From Propionibacterium sp. (GTDB lineage: Bacteria; Actinomycetota; Actinomycetes; Actinomycetales; Actinomycetaceae), in assembly GCA_030460725.1 (NCBI GenBank), contig JAKECL010000116.1, positions 1 through 6,533 of the forward strand: a stretch of 6,533 nucleotides of DNA, in the 5' to 3' direction. The position numbers and the translations under genes were made by a program. Shown piece after piece: positions 1-6,482 of this stretch. How positions within the stretch are numbered: the stretch's first letter is position 1; each line of letters opens with the position of its first letter. Under the pieces are notes generated by a model. It saw nothing but the letters and a program-made list of their open reading frames with translations, ran no database searches and had not been told where the DNA came from.

Positions 1-34
1 GCGGCCCCTCCCCGCGGCCCGGCCCGGCTCCCCC

Positions 35-40
35 TAGGAT
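35..40 (+). promoter_or_regulatory. possible -10 box (TAGGAT) upstream of the helicase gene
   Basis: TAGGAT fits the TANNNT pattern of actinobacterial housekeeping -10 elements and lies about 120 bases upstream of the helicase start. No TTG-type -35 hexamer is present at a 16-18 base distance in the C/G-only sequence before it, and the box is flanked by CCCCC (30-34) and GGGGG (41-45), which could instead form a small hairpin. If it is real, the helicase mRNA would have a leader of roughly 115 bases. This is a weak call from one hexamer. Confidence 0.22.
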
Positions 41-84
41 GGGGGTGACCACGGCTGACCGGTCGCATCACCGAACCGTGACCC

Positions 85-107
85 GCGCCCCCTTCGGGCG
101 CCCCGAA
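85..107 (+). other. two mutually exclusive hairpins in the helicase leader
   Basis: GCGCCC at 85-90 pairs with GGGCGC at 96-101 (6 bp, 5-base loop). TTCGGG at 93-98 pairs with CCCGAA at 102-107 (6 bp, 3-base spacer). The two stems share bases 93-101, so only one can form at a time. They lie 55-78 bases before the helicase start. The base pairing is visible directly; any regulatory role, such as the structured leaders or autoregulation known for some RNA helicase mRNAs, is inference. Confidence 0.35.
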
Positions 108-162
108 ACTGCGCGATCGGCTGCCACGACGACCCGGGCGACCCCCGGAGACAAGGCTGATC

Positions 163-1905
163 GTGACCCTGAGCGATACACACGGCACCGGCGCATCCGC
201 GCCCGAGGCCGGGGAGAGCACCACCGAGACCCCCACCGAAGCACCCCAGTACTCCGCAGGCGTCGTGCGCCTGGGCGACATCGTCGCCGTCGCCCCCGAA
301 CCTGAGGCGACCCCCGACATCACCGACGAGGACGGCTCCACCGAGCACCTCGAGGAGAAGACCTTCGCGGACTTCGGCGTCTCCGACCCCATCGTGGACG
401 CCCTGGAGGCCGAGGGCATCACCCACCCCTTCCCCATCCAGGCACTCACCCTGCCCGTGGCGCTGGACCGCCACGACATCATCGGCCAGGCCAAGACCGG
501 CACCGGCAAGACCCTGGGCTTCGGCATCCCCCTGTTGGAGGACGTCATCGCCCCCGATGAGGAGGGCTACGAGGACCTCCTCAACCCCAACTGCCCGCAG
601 GCACTGGTCATCCTGCCCACCCGTGAGCTCACGAAGCAGGTCGCCTCCGACCTGCGCAAGGCGGCGGGCAAGCTCTCCACGCGCATCATCGACATCTACG
701 GCGGCGTCGCCTTCGAACCCCAGATCGAGGCCCTGGAGAAGGGCGTCGACGTGGTGGTGGGCACCCCCGGGCGCCTCATCGACCTGCTGCGCCGCGGACT
801 CCTGCACCTCAACGGCGTCCAGACCGTCGTCCTGGACGAGGCCGACGAGATGCTGGACCTGGGCTTCCTGCCCGATGTGGAGACGCTGCTGGCACGCGTG
901 CCCGTCACCCGCCACACCATGCTCTTCTCGGCCACCATGCCGGGCCCGGTGGTGGCGCTGGCACGCAAGTTCATGTCCCACCCCACCCACATCCGCGCCC
1001 AGGACCCCACCGACCAGGGTGCCACCGTGAAGTCGGTGAAGCAGGTCATCTACCGCGTCCACGCGATGAACAAGGTGGAGGTCGTGGCGCGCATCCTTCA
1101 GTCCGAGGGCCGCGGGCGCACGATCATCTTCTGCCGCACCAAGCGCACCGCCGCCCGTCTGGCCGATGACCTGGCCGAACGCGGCTTCGCCGTGGGTGCC
1201 CTGCACGGGGACCTCGGGCAGGGGGCACGCGAGCAGGCAATGCGGGCCTTCCGCAAGGGCAAGATCGACGTGCTGGTGGCCACCGATGTGGCCGCGCGCG
1301 GGATCGACGTCGACGACGTCACCCACGTCATCAACTACCAGTGCCCGGAGGATGAGAAGATCTACATCCACCGCATCGGGCGCACCGGTCGCGCCGGCCA
1401 CTCCGGCACGGCGGTGACCTTCGTCGACTGGGATGACGTGCCACGCTGGAGCCTGATCTCCAAGGCGCTGGGCCTGGGCGTGCCTGAGCCCCTGGAGACC
1501 TACCACACCTCCCCCCACCTCTTCACCGACCTCGACATCCCCACCGAGGTGACCGGTCGCCTGCCGAAGTCCAAGCGGACGCTTGCAGGTCTGGACGCCG
1601 AGGTGATCGAGGACCTGGGTGAGACCGGCGGACCACGTGAGGGTCGCGGCGGACGCGGGGCGCCGCGTGGCGGGCAGTCCTCTGCGACGCGTCACTCCGA
1701 CCGTGTGCGTGGCCCGCGTGGCGGTGGGCGTGAGGTGCCTGCCGGGCAGCGTGGCCGTTCCGACCGGGGTTCACGAGGGCGGGGCCGTGGTGACCACAAC
1801 CCTGAGCCGCGCACGCCGGCCGATGACTCGACCGCGCCGCGCAGGCGCAGGCGTCGTCGTCGCGGTGGTGCCGGTGGCGAGGGTTCCCCCTCCTCGCAGG
1901 GATGA
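163..1905 (+). CDS. DEAD-box ATP-dependent RNA helicase (RhlE/CsdA-like)
   Basis: An ATP-dependent RNA helicase that unwinds short RNA duplexes or remodels RNA-protein complexes in the cytoplasm. Such proteins act in ribosome assembly, mRNA turnover and cold adaptation. All core motifs are present in order: Q motif with F68 and Q93, motif I AKTGTGKT (110-117), Ia PTRELTKQ (152-159), Ib TPGR (201-204), II DEAD (225-228), III SAT (256-258), IV IIFCRT (321-326), V ATDVAARGID (373-382) and VI HRIGRTGR (403-410). An acidic extension of about 60 residues precedes the core. The tail from about 488 is rich in Arg and Gly, includes eight consecutive Arg (560-567), and probably binds RNA. The GTG start is preceded by AAGG six bases upstream. 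At 580 residues the gene looks intact; it appears monocistronic, since the next gene converges on it. The family is certain, but the particular subfamily and RNA substrate cannot be told from the sequence alone. Confidence 0.95.
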   Translation: MTLSDTHGTGASAPEAGESTTETPTEAPQYSAGVVRLGDIVAVAPEPEATPDITDEDGSTEHLEEKTFADFGVSDPIVDALEAEGITHPFPIQALTLPVALDRHDIIGQAKTGTGKTLGFGIPLLEDVIAPDEEGYEDLLNPNCPQALVILPTRELTKQVASDLRKAAGKLSTRIIDIYGGVAFEPQIEALEKGVDVVVGTPGRLIDLLRRGLLHLNGVQTVVLDEADEMLDLGFLPDVETLLARVPVTRHTMLFSATMPGPVVALARKFMSHPTHIRAQDPTDQGATVKSVKQVIYRVHAMNKVEVVARILQSEGRGRTIIFCRTKRTAARLADDLAERGFAVGALHGDLGQGAREQAMRAFRKGKIDVLVATDVAARGIDVDDVTHVINYQCPEDEKIYIHRIGRTGRAGHSGTAVTFVDWDDVPRWSLISKALGLGVPEPLETYHTSPHLFTDLDIPTEVTGRLPKSKRTLAGLDAEVIEDLGETGGPREGRGGRGAPRGGQSSATRHSDRVRGPRGGGREVPAGQRGRSDRGSRGRGRGDHNPEPRTPADDSTAPRRRRRRRRGGAGGEGSPSSQG

Positions 1906-1967
1906 CCTCCGGGGTGCGCCGTGTGCCCGGGACCGTGTGGTCTGGCGAGTGCGGTGCCCCCGCCCTC

Positions 1968-1989
1968 GTCGGCCCCGGCTGGGCCCGAC
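1968..1989. terminator. GC-rich hairpin between convergent genes, possible bidirectional terminator
   Basis: GTC-GGCCC (1968-1975) pairs with GGGCC-(C)-GAC (1981-1989), giving an 8-bp stem with one bulged base and a 5-base loop. It sits 62 bases after the helicase stop and 5 bases after the stop of the opposing MFS gene. No T tract follows on either strand, which is common in GC-rich actinobacteria but leaves the terminator call uncertain. A smaller stem, GACC/GGTC at 1931-1942, lies nearby. Confidence 0.38.
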
Positions 1990-1994
1990 GCCGG

Positions 1995-3367
1995 TCAGTC
2001 GAGACCCGCGTCCGGCACCACCGGGGCGGGATCCCCGCCTGAGGGAGCGGTCGTCGCGCCCTCGTCGGCGCTCCACTCGCCCGGCCGCCCCAGCGCTCGG
2101 ATGCCCCGGTGGCTGGTGACGAGGACCGCGGAGAGGGCGAACAACCCGACCGTCGCCCCCATTGACGCAGGCGGCCCGATGGTGGACAGGCCGACCCCCA
2201 TGAGCACGGGCATCAGTGCAGGCAGTGTCTGTGCCCCAGCAGTCCCGCGGCCGAGAGCACCCGCCTCTGGAGCCGACCGGGGATGAGGGCCTGCGCGTAG
2301 CCCATCATCGCACCGTTGAGCGCGGGCATGACCAGGCCGAGGACCGTCAACGCCGCCAATGACACGCGGATGTCCTGGACCAAGGCGATCGGCACCAGCG
2401 CAGCGCAGCCGGCGAGGAACAGCCCGATGATCAGCGTGCCGGTCCGGACCCTCTTCAGAAGCCCCTGGGCGATGACGGCACCGACGATCATGCCGACCGC
2501 CATGAACGAGTCCAGGAGGCCGATCCGCCACGTCTGGACCCCGTCCTCCTTCAGGACGAGCTGCAGACCGACGAACAGCGCCGTCAGCCCGCAGTTGATG
2601 CCGACGGTGCCCAGGATCAGGCGACACAGCACGTCCTGACCGACGATGAACCGGAACCCGGCCAGGTACTCGTCGAGCCGTGGCCACCGCGACCTGCCGT
2701 CCCCCTCGTCGTCGGGGTGCCCGCCCGCTCCGCCCCCCTCGTCGTCGATCGGCCGGAGGTCGGCCCTGATCACCCTGGTCGCGACGACCTGGATGAGTGC
2801 CGCCCCCGCCGCCACCGCGAACGGGAGAGCGTTCGACACCGCCATGAGCGCGCCGGAGATCGGGGAGGCCACCAGACTGACCGCGCCGTCACGTCCCTGG
2901 TTGGCGGACACAGCCTGCGGCAGCTGGGCGCCGGTCACCACGGACTTCAACGCAGCGTCCGAGGCTGTGCCGAAGAGCCCGCTGACCACTCCCAGCCCGA
3001 TCCCGACGACGTAGAGGACGGCCGTATCCATCGCCCCCATCTCCCAGGTGAGTGCGGCGAGGAGGCACAGGACCAGACGCAGGATCCCCGAGGTGATGAG
3101 CGAGGTCCGGCGGTCCCAGCGGTCGACCAGGACACCACCCGGCACGGTGGCAACCAGCGCGCACACTGTCGACACCGTCGAGATCAGGCCGGCCTGGGCG
3201 GCGGAGCCCGTCACCGCGAACGACACCAGGAGCATCGCGAAGGAGCGCACCCCGGTCCCGAAGGCCCACGACGTGTCGGCGGCGAACCACGCCAGGTAGT
3301 CGCGGTCCCCCAGCAGGGACTCGCCACCCCTGTCTCTGCGCACCCTCCCCCACAGACGTCCGGTCAT
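1995..3367 (-). pseudogene. MFS efflux transporter (MFS_3-like), frameshifted near its 3' end
   Basis: A major facilitator superfamily protein of the 12-helix drug or siderophore exporter kind, in the inner membrane. The N-terminal part has repeated hydrophobic helices and a motif-A loop, GGVLVDRWDRR (77-87), between the second and third helices. An acidic, Gly-rich central loop (about 206-228) separates the two halves, and 'AQALIPGRLQRRV' (358-370) matches the conserved segment before the last helices of MFS_3 proteins. The frame is lost after residue 378 (LLG): the upstream frame adds six residues and stops at 2213-2215, while the natural continuation (AQTLPALMPVLMGVG...) lies in the -1 frame and runs to a TGA at 1995-1997. 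Adding one G to the GGGG run (CCCC at 2234-2237 on the + strand) restores 457 residues. As it stands the product lacks about the last two helices. I chose the ATG at 3367, preceded by GGAGAGGA, over upstream GTGs at 3388 and 3406 that have weaker ribosome sites. A sequencing error cannot be excluded. Substrate unknown. Confidence 0.85.
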
Positions 3368-3587
3368 CGCCAAGCGCTTCCTCTCCACAGTGCCCCGCAC
3401 GGGCACGAGCAGTCGTCAGGAGATCTCTTCATCTCTCCGGTCAACTCCTTCGGAGAGCTCGAGAAGGAGCCCTTCCAACAGGCCAATCATGAACTCACAT
3501 ACGTCCGATCGGGCGACTCCGATCCGGCCGCACTCCTCCACCCCAACTCCAGGGCAGACCCAACAACAGGCTCGAATTACACAGTCC

Positions 3588-3878
3588 CTGCACAAAGGCT
3601 TGTCGTCCTTGGAGACTGACGTCGCGCGATTGCGCGCCTCAGCGAAACGCGCTCCTGGAGGAGCATCTTCTCGACATGCACGCTGACGCGGGGTGGGAGC
3701 GGCCATCCTGGAGGAGATCGTGGCAACCGCACGTACCAGGGAGCTCAGAGCGCTGAATCTGGAGACCAGCACCCACGCCTGACTGCGAACGCCTCGCAGC
3801 CTGAACCGATGCCCAGGACCATGTGCGTGCTGGAGCGAGGCCTGGAACGCGTCTCCCTCACGAAGCAACCTGATAGCG
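3588..3878 (+). pseudogene. possible remnant of a small SnoaL/DUF4440-like gene
   Basis: Read across frames, this stretch gives protein-like fragments in a consistent order. LSSLETDVARLRASAKR comes from the frame that stops at 3684. LEEHLLDMHADAGWE comes from the next frame at about 3656-3700. ILEEIVATARTRELRALN comes from the first frame again, after the stop. Near 3830-3872, WSEAW and LPHEAT appear in two further frames. The order 'LE...R.S...LE.LL', 'ILEEIV', then a terminal 'W.....HEAT' resembles the DUF4440 layout, whose members end in a W-R-x-x-x-H-Q/E-A/G-T pattern. Several frameshifts and an in-frame TGA would be needed, so any gene here is dead. The resemblance rests on memory of the family and short matches, and it may be chance. 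Confidence 0.25.
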
Positions 3879-3920
3879 TCGGAACAGGACACCCAGAGCA
3901 CACCGTTCCTCCAGGCGATC

Positions 3921-3924
3921 GGAG
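3921..3924 (+). promoter_or_regulatory. ribosome binding site GGAG fixing the GTG start at 3931
   Basis: GGAG is followed by a six-base spacer and GTG at 3931. It is the best start signal in this frame; the later in-frame ATG (residue 18) has no comparable site. This supports including the low-complexity N-terminal region in the protein. Confidence 0.6.
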
Positions 3925-3930
3925 ATCAGC

Positions 3931-4443
3931 GTGGACACCGAGAGGCACTCCACTGCGAGTGGATCGGCCGACGGAGCCGGAATGCCCGGACCGACCGGCG
4001 CACCCGAGCTGCCAGCAGCATCTGAATCAAGAGTCACGCCCGGATCAGCGACTGAGCCCGGATCACCGGCAGCACCCGGATCGTCGGGCTCGACCCGTGC
4101 AAGTGTCACCGATGACGCCGCCCATCGGCCCGCCACCTCCGCCAGGCACTCCTCCGTGGGCTCCACCGGACTGGACTGGAAGGCCTTCCTGCTCGGCGTC
4201 GTGTGCACGCTCGCACTGGTGGCGGTTGTGGCCCGGATGCTGCTCCCACGCATCGACAGCCTCGAGACACTCATCGCATGGTCGGATCCCGCATTCTGGT
4301 TCCTCGGAGGGTTGGTCTTCCTGGGCGCAGCACTCCTCACACGCGCGGAGTCGCGGAACAGTGGACGCAACCGACGGGCACCCTGGCTCCAGTTGGTGAT
4401 CGCCCTCGTGTGGTTCGCCATGGCTGTCACCGCAATCCCGTGA
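3931..4443 (+). CDS. hypothetical membrane protein, disordered N-terminus plus three TM segments
   Basis: I do not recognise this 170-residue protein. Residues 1-80 are rich in Gly, Pro, Ala, Ser and Thr, contain no hydrophobic stretch, and are probably disordered. Three hydrophobic segments follow: about 84-106, 119-137 and 152-169. The loop between the second and third is strongly basic (R138, R142, R146, R148, R149), and K85 precedes the first. By the positive-inside rule this places the N-terminus and second loop in the cytoplasm and the C-terminus outside. There is no signal peptide, no lipobox and no catalytic motif. A PGS-containing six-residue repeat lies at about 37-53. The gene stands alone: divergent from the broken MFS gene and convergent with the ABC operon. 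The ribosome site GGAG and a well-behaved hydrophobic C-terminal half argue that it is a real gene. Function unknown. Confidence 0.7.
   Translation: MDTERHSTASGSADGAGMPGPTGAPELPAASESRVTPGSATEPGSPAAPGSSGSTRASVTDDAAHRPATSARHSSVGSTGLDWKAFLLGVVCTLALVAVVARMLLPRIDSLETLIAWSDPAFWFLGGLVFLGAALLTRAESRNSGRNRRAPWLQLVIALVWFAMAVTAIP
4039..4082 (+). repeat. three copies of CCCGGATC at an exact 18-base period
   Basis: CCCGGATC occurs at 4039-4046, 4057-4064 and 4075-4082, each 18 bases (six codons) apart, inside the membrane protein gene. Each copy encodes part of a PGS triplet in the disordered N-terminal region (TPGSAT, EPGSPA, APGSSG). The spacing keeps the reading frame, so gain or loss of a unit would change the linker length without breaking the protein. 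Confidence 0.6.
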
Positions 4444-4486
4444 GCCGCAGAACCCGGGCACACCCACCGGCTCCACGCACGGCGCC

Positions 4487-4517
4487 GCCCTCGTCGAGGA
4501 TGTCTCCCGACGGGGGC
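4487..4517 (+). terminator. 10-bp-stem hairpin downstream of the membrane protein gene, probable terminator
   Basis: GCCCTCGTCG (4487-4496) pairs with CGACGGGGGC (4508-4517) over ten positions with an 11-base loop. In the + transcript position 4491/4513 is a G-U wobble; in the - transcript it would be an A-C mismatch, so the structure is stronger for the + strand gene ending at 4443. It lies 43 bases past that stop and 26 bases past the permease stop on the other strand, and so may serve both. No U tract follows. Confidence 0.5.
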
Positions 4518-4543
4518 AGACGCCCGGCCCTGCGCAGCGACGC

Positions 4544-5368
4544 TCAGCGCAAGGAGGTGTGGTGCTCGATGGAGTGCACGGCCCACCAGCCCAGGAGCGC
4601 TGCGATGACCACACTGCTGGCCAGGGAGCCCACGCCGAGGATCTCCGGGTCGCCTCCGGTGCGCACGGCCTCCGCGAATGAGCTCCACATACCTCGCGCG
4701 ACCAGGGCGCCGGTGTCAGGGCCGGAGAGGACCACGCCCAAGGGCACCCACAGCATCGCGACCAAAGAGGTCACCTGGTTGCCCAGGTAGAGCAGGACCA
4801 GTCCGATCAACGGCGCTCCGACCCCCAGGTGGTTGAAGCGTCCCTGGGCGGAGATGGACAGCACGGCGGCCACCTGGACGATGGTCGTGGCCACCCACAC
4901 CAGGACCGCCGCGACGATCAACCACAGGGCCCCCGCCGGCAGGGCACGAACCTGGTCCCAGGCGTCACCCAAGGACTCTCCCACGGGTGCTCCCCGCAAC
5001 CGCGCGTCAGCCACACGGGTCAGCACCGCGCCGAGCAGCACCACGGCCCCGGTCCCCAGGGCAATGAGCATTGCGTGGAGGGTCTTGGTGGCGAAGAGCT
5101 CGCGGCCGCGCACCGGGAGCGACATCGTGAAGTAGCCGCGCTGGCCGTACATGCTCTGCCAGTAGTCCACAGCCAGTAGCAGAAGCGCGACTGGGACCAG
5201 GATCACGAGCAGGAGGTAGGCGATTCCCAGGCCGAAGGCACCGATGAAGGGCAATCGCAGCAGGGCCGCAGCCAGTGAGACGACGGTGATCAACACGATC
5301 ACACCGATCACAGAGCCCAGGAGTCTCCCGGTGGAGAGGAACTGGTGTCGGAGCAGCTTCGTCATCAT
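4544..5368 (-). CDS. ABC transporter permease (ABC-2-like, partner of the upstream ATPase)
   Basis: An integral membrane protein of 274 residues that would form the membrane channel of the exporter whose ATPase is encoded immediately upstream. Six hydrophobic segments are visible: about 17-37, 43-66, 97-118, 146-172, 182-210 and 246-263. Between the second and third, the stretch YGQRGYFTMSLPVRGRELF (74-92) is a hallmark of this permease family, with the pattern R/K-G-Y-x-T-x-x-L-P-V. The first ATG overlaps the ATPase stop (ATGA), and GGAAGG lies ten bases upstream at 5379-5384; a second ATG follows at once, so the start could be one codon later. Translation is probably coupled to the ATPase. 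As the only permease in the operon it would likely homodimerise, or pair with a subunit encoded elsewhere. The substrate cannot be read from the sequence. Confidence 0.9.
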   Translation of the reverse strand: MMTKLLRHQFLSTGRLLGSVIGVIVLITVVSLAAALLRLPFIGAFGLGIAYLLLVILVPVALLLLAVDYWQSMYGQRGYFTMSLPVRGRELFATKTLHAMLIALGTGAVVLLGAVLTRVADARLRGAPVGESLGDAWDQVRALPAGALWLIVAAVLVWVATTIVQVAAVLSISAQGRFNHLGVGAPLIGLVLLYLGNQVTSLVAMLWVPLGVVLSGPDTGALVARGMWSSFAEAVRTGGDPEILGVGSLASSVVIAALLGWWAVHSIEHHTSLR

Positions 5369-6060
5369 GATGCGTAGACCTTCCGGAAGAGGGCGTCGAG
5401 GCCCATGTGGTGTTCGGCGCGCAGGTCATCGGCGTTGCCCTGCAGCAGGACGTGGCCGCCGCGCAGGAAGACCACGGAGTCGACGACCGGCTCGATGTCG
5501 GCGATGAGGTGGGTGGAGACGACCATCAGCGCATCCTCGGAGAAGTTGGTGAGGATGCCGCGCATGATGACGTCGCGTGCGGCCGGGTCCACACCCGAGA
5601 TCGGCTCGTCGAGCAGGTAGACCCGGGCTCGGCGGGACATGGCCAGGGCGATCTGGAGCTTCTCGCGCATCCCCTTGGACAGCTCCTTGAGGGTGCGGTC
5701 GCCAGGCAGGTGGAAGAAGTCGACCATGTCGCGGGCCTTGGCGGTGTCGAAGTCGGCGAAAAACTCCGCGTACAGCGTGATCGCGTCGGCGCAGGAGTAG
5801 TGGTCGGGCAGGAAGGAGGCGTCTGGCAGGAAGGACACCACTGCCTTGGACTCCACTCCGGGCGTGTGCCCGCAGACGCTCACCTCTCCCTCCCAGTCGG
5901 CCAGGACGCCGGCGAGGATCTTGAGCAGGGTCGTCTTGCCCGACCCGTTGTCGCCCATGAGGCCGACGATCTGCCCCGCGGGCAGGGACAGACTGAGATC
6001 CTCCAGTGCGGGGCGCCCCCTGTAGGACTTGGTGAGGTGTCGGACCTCGATGGCGTTCAC
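5365..6060 (-). CDS. ABC transporter ATP-binding protein
   Basis: The cytoplasmic ATPase subunit that powers the adjacent permease, 231 residues, normal for a single nucleotide-binding domain. Walker A is GDNGSGKT (36-43), the signature is LSKGM (127-131, a variant of LSGGQ), Walker B is VYLLDE (147-152) with catalytic E152, the D-loop is SGVD (155-158) and the switch histidine is H184. The place where most ABC ATPases carry the Q-loop glutamine reads FLPDASFLPDH (77-87), with Asp or Pro instead of Gln. Related proteins in GntR-linked ABC operons also vary here, as far as I recall. The start is a GTG at 6060, with GGAGGAG five bases upstream (6066-6072). It overlaps the regulator stop by four bases (GTGA), and its own stop overlaps the permease start (ATGA). 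This is the middle gene of a three-gene operon. Confidence 0.94.
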   Translation of the reverse strand: MNAIEVRHLTKSYRGRPALEDLSLSLPAGQIVGLMGDNGSGKTTLLKILAGVLADWEGEVSVCGHTPGVESKAVVSFLPDASFLPDHYSCADAITLYAEFFADFDTAKARDMVDFFHLPGDRTLKELSKGMREKLQIALAMSRRARVYLLDEPISGVDPAARDVIMRGILTNFSEDALMVVSTHLIADIEPVVDSVVFLRGGHVLLQGNADDLRAEHHMGLDALFRKVYAS

Positions 6061-6428
6061 GGTGTCTCCTCCCTGGCCGCCCAGCGGCGGGCGATCAGTT
6101 GCGTGGCCTCCGTCAGGTCCAGGCCGATGCCTGCGACGGAGTCGATGTAGTGGTCAGTGGTGGCCGTGGCGAGCTCCTCGCGTGCGGCGGCGATCGTGTC
6201 GCGGTCCTCGGTGACGAATCGCCCCGAGGTGCGCTCGGTGAGGGTGAGGGCCGCTCGGTCGAGTTCCCCCAGGGCCCGCTGGACGGTGTTGGGGTTGACC
6301 CCGAGTTCGAGCGCCAACTCCCTGACGCTCGGGATCTTCGTACCGGGGGCCCATTGCCCCTGGGCGATGCGGCGCCGGAACTCGGCGACCAGTTGCACCC
6401 AGATGGGGCGGGTGTCGTCGACGTCCAC
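6057..6428 (-). CDS. GntR-family transcriptional regulator, YtrA type
   Basis: A small DNA-binding repressor of 123 residues. Residues 8-72 form the GntR winged helix-turn-helix: PIWVQLVAEFRRRIAQGQW, then PGTKIPSVRELALELGVNPN and TVQRALGELDRA, with a wing ending SGRFV (68-72). Only about 50 residues follow, mostly helical (REELATATT, EATQLIARRW). This is too short for the FadR or HutC ligand domains but typical of the YtrA subfamily, whose tail serves in dimerisation. The GTG start at 6428 is set by a perfect AGGAGG (6435-6440) six bases upstream; extending the frame to 6512 would run through the operator and an unstructured leader. It is the first gene of the operon, and such regulators usually repress their own operon and release it on envelope or antibiotic stress. 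The inducer here is unknown. Confidence 0.93.
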   Translation of the reverse strand: MDVDDTRPIWVQLVAEFRRRIAQGQWAPGTKIPSVRELALELGVNPNTVQRALGELDRAALTLTERTSGRFVTEDRDTIAAAREELATATTDHYIDSVAGIGLDLTEATQLIARRWAAREETP

Positions 6429-6434
6429 GAACCA

Positions 6435-6440
6435 CCTCCT
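6435..6440 (-). promoter_or_regulatory. consensus ribosome binding site AGGAGG for the GntR gene
   Basis: AGGAGG on the - strand, followed by a six-base spacer (TGGTTC) and GTG at 6428. It is the strongest ribosome site in the window and settles the regulator start at 123 residues, rather than the longer 151-residue reading. Confidence 0.85.
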
Positions 6441-6482
6441 CGGTCTGTCGCATGTCCGTGCTGCGCCGGGCGACGCAGCCAT

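Larger units (their letters stand above)
3368..3930. other. long divergent intergenic region with no convincing intact gene
   Basis: These 563 bases separate the MFS start (-) from the membrane protein start (+). The composition is less GC-rich than the flanking genes, and no frame on either strand gives a protein that looks real throughout. The promoters of both flanking genes must lie here, but I see no convincing -35/-10 pair for either. An 11-base direct repeat, TCCTGGAGGAG, occurs at 3653-3663 and 3706-3716. GCGCG/CGCGC (3624-3637) forms a small 5-bp hairpin. The right half may contain a decayed gene, described separately. Confidence 0.6.

Noticed and set aside
34..1695. 553-residue open frame on the - strand opposite the helicase
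   Set aside because: It is the antisense shadow of a GC-rich gene: composition is dominated by Gly, Val, Ala, Asp and His with no domain, while the + strand carries every helicase motif.
2228..2240. Programmed -1 ribosomal frameshift site in the MFS gene
   Set aside because: No X XXY YYZ slippery heptamer and no obvious downstream pseudoknot; transporters of this family are not known to need frameshifting, so an indel or sequencing error is simpler.
2717..3619. 300-residue open frame on the + strand opposite the MFS gene
   Set aside because: Low-complexity Arg/His/Asp/Gln-rich antisense reading with no membrane segments or motifs.
3416..3901. 161-residue open frame on the - strand in the divergent gap, ending 48 bases before the MFS start
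   Set aside because: Its position would suit a regulator of the transporter, and the last 40 residues look helical, but no helix-turn-helix or family pattern is visible, the start has no good ribosome site, and it overlaps the proposed + strand remnant. Not supported enough to call.
4039..4082. Periodic CCCGGATC as a CRISPR or protein-binding iteron array
   Set aside because: Only three 8-base copies, with 10-base gaps that keep the reading frame; they are best explained as a coding repeat.
5407..6150. 247-residue open frame on the + strand across the ABC ATPase
   Set aside because: Antisense to a complete ABC ATPase with conserved motifs; Val/Gly/Asp/His-rich composition is typical of a shadow frame.
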